Part shown: positions 33,230-41,161 of the stretch, in pieces
Numbering within the stretch: position 1 is the first letter of the stretch
Layout of the letters: every line of letters starts with the position of its first letter
Source: Actinoplanes palleronii
GTDB taxonomy: Bacteria; Actinomycetota; Actinomycetes; Mycobacteriales; Micromonosporaceae
Direction of reading: 5' to 3'
Length of the DNA: 64,000 bases
Assembly (NCBI RefSeq): GCF_016862315.1
Contig: NZ_BOMS01000083.1
Span: 1-64,000, forward strand
The notes under the pieces: generated by a model
What the model was told of the DNA's origin: nothing
Seen by the model: only the letters and a program-made list of their open reading frames with translations
Databases searched by the model: none
Program-made: the position numbers and the translations under genes

Positions 33230-33300
33230 TTGAAACGCATTCTAAGGGTGAACGCTCCCACCCGGTCACGTCAGCATCGCACCGTGAATGAAACATTTCA
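33230..33300 (-). promoter_or_regulatory. Promoter and LacI-type operators of the lacI-like gene
   Basis: On the minus strand a good -10 TAGAAT lies at 33244-33239, overlapped by the degenerate site GAATGCGTTTCA (33241-33230). An upstream site TGAAACATTTCA (33289-33300, plus strand) matches the rha operator at 11 of 12 positions. The layout suggests negative autoregulation. Confidence 0.6.
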
Positions 33301-33402
33301 ACCAGTCATCGTGTGCGACAAAGTCGAGCGAGGCCCGTCACGCGGTGTATCGAGTTGTATACCAGAGGTGCCGCGCCAATTGCGGCCCGCGAGCGGTCCG
33401 GA

Positions 33403-33780
33403 TCAGAGGACCACGATGTGCGCGGCCACGATCCGCCAACCCCATTCTTTTTGGTACGACCATGTCCGCGTGTATCGCAGCCGGGCCCGGAACGGCGCGC
33501 CGCCGAGCGTGCCCGCCACGTCGCACACCACGAACGTGACCCCGGTGGTGTCCACCACCAGCGAGTCAAGACTCACCTGGGTCAGCTCGTCGATCACCGA
33601 GGTGCCGGCCCGGTACGCGTCCAGGTCGTCGTTCTTGCCGAGCGTGGCGCCGTCCGGGCCGATCGCCACCAGCCGGTCGTCCAGCAGCCGATCCAACTCG
33701 TCGACGTCGCCGGCCCGCTGCGCGTGCTGCAGACGCTGCTCCGCGGCCAGCAGCTCGCCGCTCAGATCCCGATCAGTCAT
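33403..33780 (-). CDS. SnoaL/NTF2-like protein (DUF4440)
   Basis: A 125-residue cone-shaped NTF2-like protein. The helical start DLSGELLAAEQRLQHAQRAGD with LDRLLDDRLVAIGPDG, and the terminal YTRTWSYQKEWGWRIVAAHI, match the DUF4440 pattern in which a Trp-Arg-Ile-Val strand closes the fold. Such proteins are small-molecule binders or isomerases; nothing nearby indicates the ligand. Single gene, ATG at 33780. Confidence 0.8.
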   Translation of the reverse strand: MTDRDLSGELLAAEQRLQHAQRAGDVDELDRLLDDRLVAIGPDGATLGKNDDLDAYRAGTSVIDELTQVSLDSLVVDTTGVTFVVCDVAGTLGGAPFRARLRYTRTWSYQKEWGWRIVAAHIVVL

Positions 33781-33856
33781 CCGCCCAGGATAGGAAGGTC
33801 CGCGCCGGTCCCCTGGTGGACCCTCTCAGGAACGTCGGCTACCGTCCGTGCCCGTG

Positions 33857-34372
33857 ATGCGTTCCCGGATCGTTCCCGCCGTTCTGCTCTGCGCCGCCCT
33901 GGCAGGCCTCGCCGCCTGCGACGATGCGGACACCGAGGCCGGCTCGGCACCGAGTGCCGCACCGAGCGCCGTGGCATCGACCGGCGCCGCTTCAGCACCG
34001 GCCGCGACCACTGGCGCGGCTTCCGCACCGGCCGGCGCTGCCCCGGCGAACGACAAAGCGCTCTGCGAGATGCTCAACAAGACCGCCTCGACCATGAAGA
34101 ACACCATCGCGAACGGGCAGAAGGCCGACGGTCACGTAGAGCCGGCCGACGTGCAGAACGCCTTCGCCAAGTTCCACAAGGCGGTGGACGAGGCGCTGCT
34201 GTTCGCCACCGACAGCAAGGTGACGAGCGCGGCCCGGGCGGTCGCCGACGAGGTCTCCAAGGCCGCCGCCGACCCGGACCCGATCGGCACCGCCGCGGAC
34301 TCCGGCTTCGAGAAGCTCAGCACCGACCTGACCACGGCCTGCCAGTCGGTCGGCGTCACCATCAACTTCTGA
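33857..34372 (+). CDS. Putative lipoprotein of unknown function
   Basis: A 171-residue predicted lipoprotein: signal peptide RSRIVPAVLLCAALAGLAAC with the lipidated Cys near residue 21, an Ala/Ser/Pro/Thr linker of about 45 residues (STGAASAPAATTGAASAPAG), then a helical domain (about 70-171) with two cysteines, ALCEMLNKTASTMKN and TTACQSVGVTINF, that may form a disulfide. GTG codons at 33848 and 33854 are alternative starts; TACCGT at 33840-33845 could be a -10 box. I do not recognise the family. Confidence 0.7.
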   Translation: MRSRIVPAVLLCAALAGLAACDDADTEAGSAPSAAPSAVASTGAASAPAATTGAASAPAGAAPANDKALCEMLNKTASTMKNTIANGQKADGHVEPADVQNAFAKFHKAVDEALLFATDSKVTSAARAVADEVSKAAADPDPIGTAADSGFEKLSTDLTTACQSVGVTINF

Positions 34373-34396
34373 CCACACCGGGGGCCGAACGGGCCT

Positions 34397-34444
34397 CGCG
34401 TGTGAAGTTTGGGTGCGGAGCGCGCCACAACGTCACACGCGCGG
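34397..34444. repeat. Single copy of dispersed palindromic repeat
   Basis: Ends GTGTGAAGTT and AACGTCACAC are inverted repeats with one mismatch, around the core GGGTGCGGAGCGCGCC. The reverse complement of the first unit of the 45708-45994 array aligns end to end with this copy. It lies between the convergent stops at 34372 and 34451. Confidence 0.75.
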
Positions 34445-34450
34445 GTGGGG

Positions 34451-34912
34451 TCAGTGGGGTTCGGTGGCGGAGCCCAGCAGGTGGGCGACCGGGGCTATGC
34501 CGACGCCCTCGACGACGGCGCGGGGGTCGTCGGGTGAGGCCTCCGGGTCGAGGGACTGGGCGCTCAGCGAGGCCATCGAGTAGAGGTAGAAGCCGGCGCG
34601 GAACATGTAACCGATGTCGTAGCGCTCGGCTCGGTGACCGAGAGCGGTCAGCTCGGCGAGCACGTCGTCCATGAAGCGATAGGTCAGCTGGACGCCGTCG
34701 AGCGTGGCCTCCTCGCCGCCCTCGCCGGAATAGCCCAGCTCGACCACCTCGACGGTGTCGCCGTCGTAGTCGACGACGAGCATCGGCTCGGTGGCGTAGA
34801 CCGAGCGGGCCGAGATGCCGGGGTGCACCGGCGGGCCCAGCCTGGACTCCACCACGTCTCGGGTCTCGCCGACCTTCACCAAACCAACGCCCTCGCCGGG
34901 CAGAATCTCCAT
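34451..34912 (-). CDS. Hypothetical protein
   Basis: A 153-residue acidic soluble protein beginning MEILPGEGVGLVKVGETRDV, with VYATEPMLVVDYDGDTVEVV and DGVQLTYRFMDDVLAELTAL. The pattern of beta strands with an acidic face resembles small immunity-like or lipoprotein-like proteins, but I do not recognise a family. ATG 34912 is chosen; an in-frame ATG at 34942 would add ten residues. No operon partner: the copy of the palindromic repeat follows its stop. Confidence 0.6.
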   Translation of the reverse strand: MEILPGEGVGLVKVGETRDVVESRLGPPVHPGISARSVYATEPMLVVDYDGDTVEVVELGYSGEGGEEATLDGVQLTYRFMDDVLAELTALGHRAERYDIGYMFRAGFYLYSMASLSAQSLDPEASPDDPRAVVEGVGIAPVAHLLGSATEPH

Positions 34913-34992
34913 GCCTCGAATCCTGCCAGTACCCACCGACATTTTCCCGGTTGAGGAACAACACTGTGGACGATCGGAGGACCGCTCACGGG

Positions 34993-35562
34993 TCAGTGCA
35001 GGACGGTCGCCAGGCCGGGCCGCAGGTGCCGGGGGCCCGCGACGCGGCGCAGCGGGGTCAGCGCGGCCAGGATGACCAGGGCCGCGAACGGGAGCAGGTC
35101 CAGGTCGACGGTGATCGCGGCGATACCCGCGCCGAACAGCAGCGGGGTCCAGACCGGGAGGCGGCGGGCGGCGACCAGCAGGCCGAAGAGCACCAGTACG
35201 CCGAGCGGGAACAGCATCGGGCCGGCCATCTCGAGCTCGGCCGGGAGCGGGGCGGCCGTCCGGAACCCGGCGGAGAGGTCACCGGTGATCACCCAGAGGA
35301 AGCAGGCCACGCCGGCCAGGGCGGCGACGGTGGCCACCGTGGCGAGCCGGTGACCGGACGGCGGGACCAGCCCGCGCAGGCCCACCGCGAGGAACCCGAA
35401 CAGCACCATGCCGGCGAAGAAGGCCAGGTGGCCGAGATTCCAGAGCGGGCCGGAGCCCCGGTGGCCGTCGAGGCCGTCGGCGAAGCGCAGGATCCCGTAG
35501 AGCAGCAGCAGCGCGGGGGCGGCGAGCGCGGCCCGGCGGACGGTGACCAGGTTCGATGACAT
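34993..35562 (-). CDS. Conserved membrane protein
   Basis: A 189-residue integral membrane protein with about six helices (10-27, 43-62, 72-93, 110-130, 135-155, 158-175) and short loops; the first loop carries LDGHRGSGPLWNLGHLAFF. It has no recognisable catalytic motif and no named family comes to mind. It stands alone, with a gene-free interval upstream. Confidence 0.65.
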   Translation of the reverse strand: MSSNLVTVRRAALAAPALLLLYGILRFADGLDGHRGSGPLWNLGHLAFFAGMVLFGFLAVGLRGLVPPSGHRLATVATVAALAGVACFLWVITGDLSAGFRTAAPLPAELEMAGPMLFPLGVLVLFGLLVAARRLPVWTPLLFGAGIAAITVDLDLLPFAALVILAALTPLRRVAGPRHLRPGLATVLH

Positions 35563-35654
35563 GAGCTGACGCTATGGCCGCGGGATGGCCCGGGAGGACC
35601 GGCGGTTTCCCGGAGAGCGCCCTGATTCCGTTCTCGGGGGTGCGGGCCAGGACC

Positions 35655-35812
35655 CCTAGGGCTTCCTAGGAGGCTATCCCGCTGACTGCAGGTCAGGGCA
35701 AGGAGGGCTGAGACGGGACGAGGCAGGGAAGGCCGAGACGGGACGCGGCGAGGCAAGGAGAGGAGAGGGAGGCCAGGAGAGGGAGGCGAGGCAAGGCGAG
35801 GAAGGCGGGATT
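35655..35812. repeat. Polypurine tract in gene-free interval
   Basis: The interval 35563-35842 has no gene. CCTAGG-GCTT-CCTAGG lies at 35655-35670. From about 35691 to 35812 the plus strand is almost all purine, built from GGGACG, GAGGCAAGGAG and GAGAGGGAGGC-type units. Mirror-like polypurine DNA of this length can form triplex structures. Confidence 0.6.
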
Positions 35813-35842
35813 CGGCCAAGGAGGCGGATTCCACCTGGCGGC

Positions 35843-35868
35843 GCTATTCCTATCGGACAGATAGGAAT
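35843..35868. promoter_or_regulatory. Perfect inverted-repeat operator before EgtA-like gene
   Basis: ATTCCTATC (35846-35854) and GATAGGAAT (35860-35868) are perfect inverted arms around a 5-bp centre. The 11-mer GCTATTCCTAT (35843-35853) recurs exactly in the PadR promoter at 60724-60734. A 230-nt stretch without clear coding character separates the site from the EgtA-like start at 36100. Confidence 0.55.
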
Positions 35869-36099
35869 GCTATGCTCGTTGGCACGGCGACCGGTAGGCC
35901 GGGAGCAGCGGAGACGTCCCAGGGCGCGCCGACCGCTCCCGGCTCCGGCTCGCCGGAAGCTGCCCGGCGGACCGATGGATCGGCCCGCGGACGGCCGGTG
36001 GGCGACGCCGGGCGAAAAGCTGGCCGGCAATCGTTCATCGACGGACGACGGATGTCGATCAGGAAGCTCCACCCCCTCGGACGCAAGCGGAGGCATCGC

Positions 36100-37395
36100 G
36101 TGACCACCCTGACCGAGCAGGCTGCTGAGGAGTTCCTCGCGGCGCGGGCTTTTGATCCCGGGATGCCGGGATTCGTCGGGGTGGCGGTGGATCTGCTCCT
36201 GGATCCGGCGTGTGTGCCCGCCGGCCGGCGCACGCTGCGGCACGGGTTCCTGGACGCGCGGTCACCCCGGGTTGCCGTGGTCAGCGGTCCCCCGTCGCCG
36301 GGCTTCGACGTCGCGCTCCGCCGGATGTCCGACGATCTCGCGGCGGCCGGGCGGGTGATGGACGGGTACGGGCTCACCGTGCTGCCGGTCGCGGCCGACA
36401 CCGCCAACCCGGACGGGCCGGCGCACGTCTCCGACAGCACCACTGCCGGGATCCGGATCGGTCTGGAGGCCGGGCTGGACGGCGGAGGACCGCTCGGTCT
36501 GGAACGGCGGTGGGTGCTCGCGCACACGCTCGCGCCGGTGCTGGCCGCCGCGTTCGCGAACGCGCCGCTGCGGGACGGGCGGCCGAGCGGGTGGCGCAGC
36601 GTGCGGCAGGCGTTGCGCCGCGACCTCCCGGTCCTGCCGGACCCGCACCGCAGTGCCGGCGCCGGGCAAGAGGGCGCGGGGCAGGAAAGCACCGGGTATC
36701 AGCCCGGCACGGTCGGCCCCCGACACGGTGGCAACGAGGGACAGCACGGAAGCGGCGGGGAACGGGGCAGCGGCACCGGCGGGCGGGACGGGAGCGGCGG
36801 GGGACGGCACGGGAGCGGGACGGGTGGGTGGCTTCCGGGGCCTCGGGTGCCGGACAGTCTCGCGGAGGTGCTGGAGCCGAGGCGGGTGGTGGATCCGCGC
36901 TTGGCGTGGGCCGCCTATGTGCTGGACTCCCCCACCGTCACCGGGCGCAGCCTGCGGGACCGGCTGCGCGGCGGTGCCCGGCTGACCGAGGCCGATCTGG
37001 AACGCCACCTGCTGAGCCTGCACCCGCCGGTGGCCGCCCGCGGGCACCTGGAGATCGACGTCGCTGATCGGCAGCCCGGCGACGGGTGGCGGGTTCCGGC
37101 CGCGGTGGTCACCGCGCTCCTCGACGACCCGCGGGCCGCCGAGGAGGCGTACGCGGCGACCGCGCACCTGGCCGGCGAGCCGCGGCTGTGGGAACGCGCG
37201 GCCCGGGACGCGCTCACCGATCCGGTTCTCGCCGACGCGGCGCGGGCCTGCTTCCTGGCCGCCTACGCGTCGCTGGCCCGCAACGGCGCGACCCGGGAGC
37301 TGCGTGACGCGGTGGCCGACTTCACCGAGACCTACGTGCACCGGGGCCGCTGCCCCGCCGACGATCTGCTGGACCGCGCCACCGGCCGGGTGTGA
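36100..37395 (+). CDS. EgtA-like glutamate-cysteine ligase family protein, degenerate active site
   Basis: A 431-residue protein of EgtA length. The C-terminal half is clearly EgtA: RRWVLAHTLAPVLAAAFANA with GRPSGWRSVRQAL, DPRLAWAAYVLDSP, LSLHPPVAARGHLEIDV with RQPGDGWRVPAAVVTALLDD, and YVHRGRCPADDLL. The N-terminal motif that should carry the metal-binding glutamates (GVELEW type) reads GVAVDL at 27-32, and the SSP/Glu region near residue 60 is altered. A Gly/Ser/His-rich insertion occupies about 184-244. GTG 36100 is preceded by GGAGG. egtB, C, D and E are absent nearby. A pseudo-enzyme or altered ligase is likely. Confidence 0.75.
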   Translation: MTTLTEQAAEEFLAARAFDPGMPGFVGVAVDLLLDPACVPAGRRTLRHGFLDARSPRVAVVSGPPSPGFDVALRRMSDDLAAAGRVMDGYGLTVLPVAADTANPDGPAHVSDSTTAGIRIGLEAGLDGGGPLGLERRWVLAHTLAPVLAAAFANAPLRDGRPSGWRSVRQALRRDLPVLPDPHRSAGAGQEGAGQESTGYQPGTVGPRHGGNEGQHGSGGERGSGTGGRDGSGGGRHGSGTGGWLPGPRVPDSLAEVLEPRRVVDPRLAWAAYVLDSPTVTGRSLRDRLRGGARLTEADLERHLLSLHPPVAARGHLEIDVADRQPGDGWRVPAAVVTALLDDPRAAEEAYAATAHLAGEPRLWERAARDALTDPVLADAARACFLAAYASLARNGATRELRDAVADFTETYVHRGRCPADDLLDRATGRV

Positions 37396-37406
37396 TCACC
37401 GCCGGC

Positions 37407-37664
37407 CGCGCAGAGCCCGCCCTCCCTGGGGGCTCCCCCTTGGACAGTGTGGCGGGGAGGGGGTGGGGGTGATGGGCGGCCTGTGGACTGCGGCTGGCTG
37501 TGGAAACGGCTCTCCCGCTCGGCGGCGGCGCCACCAGGGGTTTCCGTGCCCACCCACGGACGTCGCCCCGGAGGGCTTCGCGTTCTGGACGCGCCAGCGG
37601 CCAGCGAAGCCCGCAGGGGTCCCGGCGGGAGCGGCGATCTGTACCCCGGCGGACGCACGACATC
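37407..37664 (+). repeat. 258-bp dispersed intergenic repeat, copy A
   Basis: Nearly identical over its whole length to 45997-46255 in the same orientation, except for two variable patches. It contains a G-rich run (GGGGAGGGGGTGGGGGTG, then GATGGG), the imperfect hairpin GGGCTTCGC...GCGAAGCCC with an inner CTGG-ACGCG-CCAG, and ends CGCACGACATC. Hexamer-like AT-richer repeats (TTGAAT, GTGAAC) follow. No protein-coding frame is conserved between the copies. Confidence 0.85.
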
Positions 37665-37731
37665 GTGAATTTGAATGTGAACGTGGTTGATGTCGCTGGT
37701 GGTTCATCCGGTGTGCCTACCGTCCGGTCCC

Positions 37732-38934
37732 ATGGGAAAGATCGCCAATCGCACGTTCGCCGGCGCCGGCGCGCTGGTGCTCGCCATGGCCCTGACCGGC
37801 ACCTCGTCCTACGCGGGCGGCCACCCGAAGGTCAGCACGCCGACGCTGACCGGCTGGGCCTCGCTGCCGGCCGGCACGTTCGTCCCCGGCAGCGAGCCGT
37901 CCGGCGCGCTGGCCACCGGTGACCTGCACGGGTTCACCGCGCCGTTCGCGGACCAGCCGGTGCAGGGTTTCTCCGGCATCGTCGACAACCACGACGGCAC
38001 CTACGACGTGCTCTCCGACAACGGGTACGGCAACCAGGCCAACTCCGCCGACTTCCTGCTGCGGATCCAGCGGCTCGCACCGGCCTTCGCCACCGGCACG
38101 GTCGACGTGGTCGGCGGGATCAACCTGACCGACCCGAACGGCAAGGTGCCGTGGCAGCTGACCCGCACCGACCGGGTGCTGACCGGCGCGGACTTCGACG
38201 TGGAGTCGATCGTCAAGGCGAAGGACGGCACGTTCTGGCTCGGTGACGAGTTCGGCCCCTACCTGCTGCACGCCGACCGGGCCGGACGGCTACTCACCGC
38301 GCCGATCCCGCTCGACGGCGTGATCGCGCCGGAGACCGCGACCCGCACCGGCGTCCCGGCGACCACCGGCAGCAGCAAGGGCTTCGAAGGCCTGGCCTCC
38401 TCGCCGGGCGGCCGGTACGTCTACGGCCTGCTCGAGGGCACCGTCGCCGGCGATACCCCGGGGCAGCTGCGGCTCAACGAGTTCGACACCCGCGCCCAGA
38501 AGTACACCGGCAAGCGGTACGCCTACCGGCTGGAGTCGACGGCGAACGCGATCGGTGACGCCATCGCGGTGGACGACAACCGGTTCCTGATCATCGAGCG
38601 GGACGGCGGGCAGGGCGCGACCGCCGTGGTCAAGCGGCTCTACCTGGCCGACAAGCGGGACCGGAACCACGACGGCCTGCTGGACAAGACCCTGCTGGTC
38701 GACCTGATGAACGTCGCGAACCCGAAGAAGCTCGCCGGGTTCGGCACCACGTTCACCTTCCCGTTCCAGACCATCGAGGACGTCGTGATCCTGGACGACA
38801 CCCACCTCGCGGTGCTGAACGACAACAACTTCCCGTTCTCCAGCGGCCGCACCCCGGGCCAGGCGGACAACAACGAGTGGATCACCATCGAGCTGCCGCG
38901 GTCGCTGCGCGCGGACAAGCGGCTGCTGAAGTGA
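37732..38934 (+). CDS. Secreted phytase-like esterase-fold protein
   Basis: A 400-residue secreted protein. Signal peptide about 1-28 (FAGAGALVLAMALTGTSSYA). The mature part matches the phytase-like beta-propeller family (PF13449 type): GFSGIVDNHDGTYDVLSDNG, DVESIVKAKDGTFWLGDEFG, GFEGLASSPGGRYVYGLLEG, RFLIIERDGG and TIEDVVILDDTHLAVLNDNN. Many acidic DNG/DDT loops suggest calcium or phosphate binding. Annotated relatives are called esterase-like activity of phytase; the true substrate is unknown. TACCGT lies eight bases before the ATG. Confidence 0.85.
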   Translation: MGKIANRTFAGAGALVLAMALTGTSSYAGGHPKVSTPTLTGWASLPAGTFVPGSEPSGALATGDLHGFTAPFADQPVQGFSGIVDNHDGTYDVLSDNGYGNQANSADFLLRIQRLAPAFATGTVDVVGGINLTDPNGKVPWQLTRTDRVLTGADFDVESIVKAKDGTFWLGDEFGPYLLHADRAGRLLTAPIPLDGVIAPETATRTGVPATTGSSKGFEGLASSPGGRYVYGLLEGTVAGDTPGQLRLNEFDTRAQKYTGKRYAYRLESTANAIGDAIAVDDNRFLIIERDGGQGATAVVKRLYLADKRDRNHDGLLDKTLLVDLMNVANPKKLAGFGTTFTFPFQTIEDVVILDDTHLAVLNDNNFPFSSGRTPGQADNNEWITIELPRSLRADKRLLK

Positions 38935-38940
38935 TCGGCC

Positions 38941-38969
38941 GCTGGGGCCGGCCGAACGCCGGTCCCAGC
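38941..38969 (+). terminator. Hairpin terminator after phytase-like gene
   Basis: GCTGGGGCCGGC (38941-38952) and GCCGGTCCCAGC (38958-38969) form a 12-bp stem with one G-U pair and a 5-nt loop, six bases after the stop codon. Confidence 0.65.
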
Positions 38970-39036
38970 AGGGTCGATACCCAATCTTCACCGTCGTGAT
39001 CCCGGGGATGATCCGTTCGTGGGTTAGCGTCCCGGC

Positions 39037-39945
39037 GTGAACGAGGAAATCCCCGGACAGCCGAACCAGGCGCCCGGTCTGTCACCCATTCCGCAGCAGC
39101 CGGACCCGCTGGCCGGGTATCAGCCGGGCAGTGATCCGACGGCGGCGTTCGGTGCACCGCCGACGACGCCGATGTACAACGCCGCGCCCAGCTATGCCGC
39201 GCCGAGTTACGAGACGCCGGCGCCGCCCCCTCCGTACGGCGGCTACCCCCAGCAGCCCTACCCGGGCCAGGCGTATCCGCAGCCCGGCTACCCCGGCCAG
39301 CCCTACCCGATGTACGGGCAGCAGCCCGACTCCGGCCGGACCAACGGGTTCGCCATCGCGTCGCTGATCTTCGGCATCCTCGGTGGCCTGCTCGGCATCG
39401 TCTTCGGCCTGATCGCCCTGGGCCAGATCCCGAAGCGCGGCGACCGCGGCAAGGGCCTGGCGATCGCCGGGCTGAGCCTGTCGATCGCCTGGATCGTGCT
39501 GATCGTCGGCATCGTCGCGGTCGGTAACGCCGTCGACAACGGCAAGGACACCTCGACGACGACCGCGACCCGGCCGACCGCCGTGACGACCGAGCCGGCC
39601 GACGTACGGACCGACAAGCTCGCGGCCGGCGACTGCATCGCCACGCTCACCGACTCCGAGACGGTCTACGACCTGCCGGTGGTGGCCTGCACCCAGTCGC
39701 ACGAGGGTGAGGTCTACACGGTCTTCACCCTGGCCTCCGGTGTCTTCCCCGGCGAGGCGAAGGTCGAGGCCGAGGCGGAGAAGCGCTGCGACAAGGAGAT
39801 CGAGCCGTACGCGATCGGCACGTTCACCGACGCCGAGATCTACTACGTCTACCCGTCCAGCCAGTCCTGGAAGGTGGACCGCACGGTCACCTGCATCGCC
39901 GTCGCCCCGGACAGCGGCAAGTGGACCGGATCCATGATCAAGTGA
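39037..39945 (+). CDS. DUF4190 / septum-formation-family membrane protein
   Basis: A 302-residue protein. The N-terminal 100 residues are Pro/Tyr/Gln-rich (QQPYPGQAYPQPGYPGQPYP), then a DUF4190 pair of helices (about 106-130 IASLIFGILGGLLGIVFGL and 145-168), a Thr-rich linker, and an extracytoplasmic Septum_form-like domain (about 190-302) with LAAGDCIATL, VVACTQSHEGEVY, CDKEIEPY and VTCIAV; the four cysteines probably form two disulfides. The family is widespread in actinobacteria, with a suggested link to cell division or envelope. GTG start six bases after TAGCGT, so probably leaderless. Confidence 0.82.
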   Translation: MNEEIPGQPNQAPGLSPIPQQPDPLAGYQPGSDPTAAFGAPPTTPMYNAAPSYAAPSYETPAPPPPYGGYPQQPYPGQAYPQPGYPGQPYPMYGQQPDSGRTNGFAIASLIFGILGGLLGIVFGLIALGQIPKRGDRGKGLAIAGLSLSIAWIVLIVGIVAVGNAVDNGKDTSTTTATRPTAVTTEPADVRTDKLAAGDCIATLTDSETVYDLPVVACTQSHEGEVYTVFTLASGVFPGEAKVEAEAEKRCDKEIEPYAIGTFTDAEIYYVYPSSQSWKVDRTVTCIAVAPDSGKWTGSMIK

Positions 39946-39977
39946 CCTAGGTCACTGCGGCTCACGCCGGCGTCGTC
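39941..39977 (+). promoter_or_regulatory. Palindrome and ECF41-like promoter before flavoprotein gene
   Basis: AGTGACCTAGGTCACT (39941-39956) is a perfect 16-bp palindrome that includes the stop codon of the preceding gene. GGTCACT (39950-39956), 17 bp, CGTC (39974-39977) approximates the TGTCACA-n16-CGTC promoter known for ECF41 sigma factors, one of which is encoded downstream. Confidence 0.5.
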
Positions 39978-40018
39978 CTGTCCGTCCCCCGGTGAACACC
40001 GAGGAGAGGGACAGGACG

Positions 40019-41161
40019 ATGACCAGGGAAGCCAAGAGGATCGTGGTGCTCGGCGCCGGTTACGCCGGCATGCTGACGGTGACCTCGCTGGCCGGGCGGA
40101 CCCGCCGCCGGGACGACGTGTCGATCACCGTTGTGAACGCCGGCGAGCGGTTCACCGAGCGGCTCCGGCTGCACCAGGTCGCCACCGGTCAGCACCTCGC
40201 CGAGCTGAATCTGCCGGAGTTGCTGGCCGGCTCGAAGGCCGAGTTCCAGCAGGGCTGGGTGACCGGCATCGATCCGGTCGGGCGGACGGTCCGGATCGAC
40301 GACGAGCGGGAGATCGGGTACGACACGCTGGTCTACGCGCTGGGAGCGAGCGCGGACACCGGGGCGGTGCCGGGCGCAGCGGAGAACGCGTACAGCCTGG
40401 ACGACGCGGAGTCGTTCGCGCGCCGCCTGGCCGAGATGAGCAGCGGCAGCGTGGTGATCTGCGGCAGCGGCCTGACCGGCATCGAGGCGGCCACCGAGAT
40501 CGCCGAACGCTTCCCGTACCTCGTGGTCACCCTGCTCGGCCGCGAGCGACCCGGCGCCATGCTCGGCCCGCAGGCCAGGGCCTACCTGGACGCCGCCCTG
40601 CGCCGGCTCGGGGTGACCGTCCGGCTCGGCGAGATCGTCAAGGTGCGCGCCGACGGTGTCGACCTGGCCGGCGGCGCGACCGCGCCGGCCGATGCCGTGC
40701 TCTGGACCAGCGGGGTGCGGGTGTCACCGCTGGCCGCCGCCGCCGGATTGACCACCGACGGTCACGGCCGCATCGTCACCGACGGTGCGCTGCGGTCGGT
40801 GTCACACCCTGAGGTGTACGCGGTGGGCGACGCCGCCGCGATCCGCCAGAAGTACGGCCTCATGCACGGCACCTGTCAAAGCGGGATGCCCACCGGCGCG
40901 CACACCGCCCAGCAGATCGTCCGGCAGCTGGACGGGAAGCCGGTCAGGCGCTTCCGCTTCGGCTACCTGCACGTGCCGATCAGCCTGGGCCGGCACGACG
41001 CGGTGATCCAGTTCGTGCACGGCGACGAGTCCCCGGCGCGGGCGCGGCTGACCGGGCGGGCCGCGGTCTGGTACAAGGAGACGGTGAGCTCCGCGCCGTG
41101 GCCGACGTTCCGCCGCACCCTGCGGTTCCCCCGCCACACCATGCTGGGATGGCGCCGGTGA
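40019..41161 (+). CDS. FAD-dependent NADH dehydrogenase-like oxidoreductase
   Basis: A 380-residue pyridine-nucleotide flavoprotein of the type II NADH dehydrogenase kind. The FAD-binding RIVVLGAGYAGMLTV is at the N-terminus, a second dinucleotide motif VVICGSGLTGIEAATEIAE is near residue 145, and VYAVGDAAAIRQ near 270 binds FAD. There are no membrane helices; a C-terminal amphipathic tail could contact the membrane. ATG 40019 is chosen over GTG 39992 because GGACAGGA lies upstream. It overlaps the sigma factor gene start, a pairing typical of ECF41. Confidence 0.86.
   Translation: MTREAKRIVVLGAGYAGMLTVTSLAGRTRRRDDVSITVVNAGERFTERLRLHQVATGQHLAELNLPELLAGSKAEFQQGWVTGIDPVGRTVRIDDEREIGYDTLVYALGASADTGAVPGAAENAYSLDDAESFARRLAEMSSGSVVICGSGLTGIEAATEIAERFPYLVVTLLGRERPGAMLGPQARAYLDAALRRLGVTVRLGEIVKVRADGVDLAGGATAPADAVLWTSGVRVSPLAAAAGLTTDGHGRIVTDGALRSVSHPEVYAVGDAAAIRQKYGLMHGTCQSGMPTGAHTAQQIVRQLDGKPVRRFRFGYLHVPISLGRHDAVIQFVHGDESPARARLTGRAAVWYKETVSSAPWPTFRRTLRFPRHTMLGWRR

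Noticed and set aside
35872-36099. In-frame 76-codon N-terminal extension of the EgtA-like gene
   Set aside because: The extension is low-complexity and unlike the family; GTG 36100 has a good ribosome binding site and gives the usual EgtA length.
35674-36243. Minus-strand open reading frame of 189 codons through the polypurine region
   Set aside because: Composed of Pro/Ser/Leu repeats from the polypurine tract and antisense to the EgtA-like gene.
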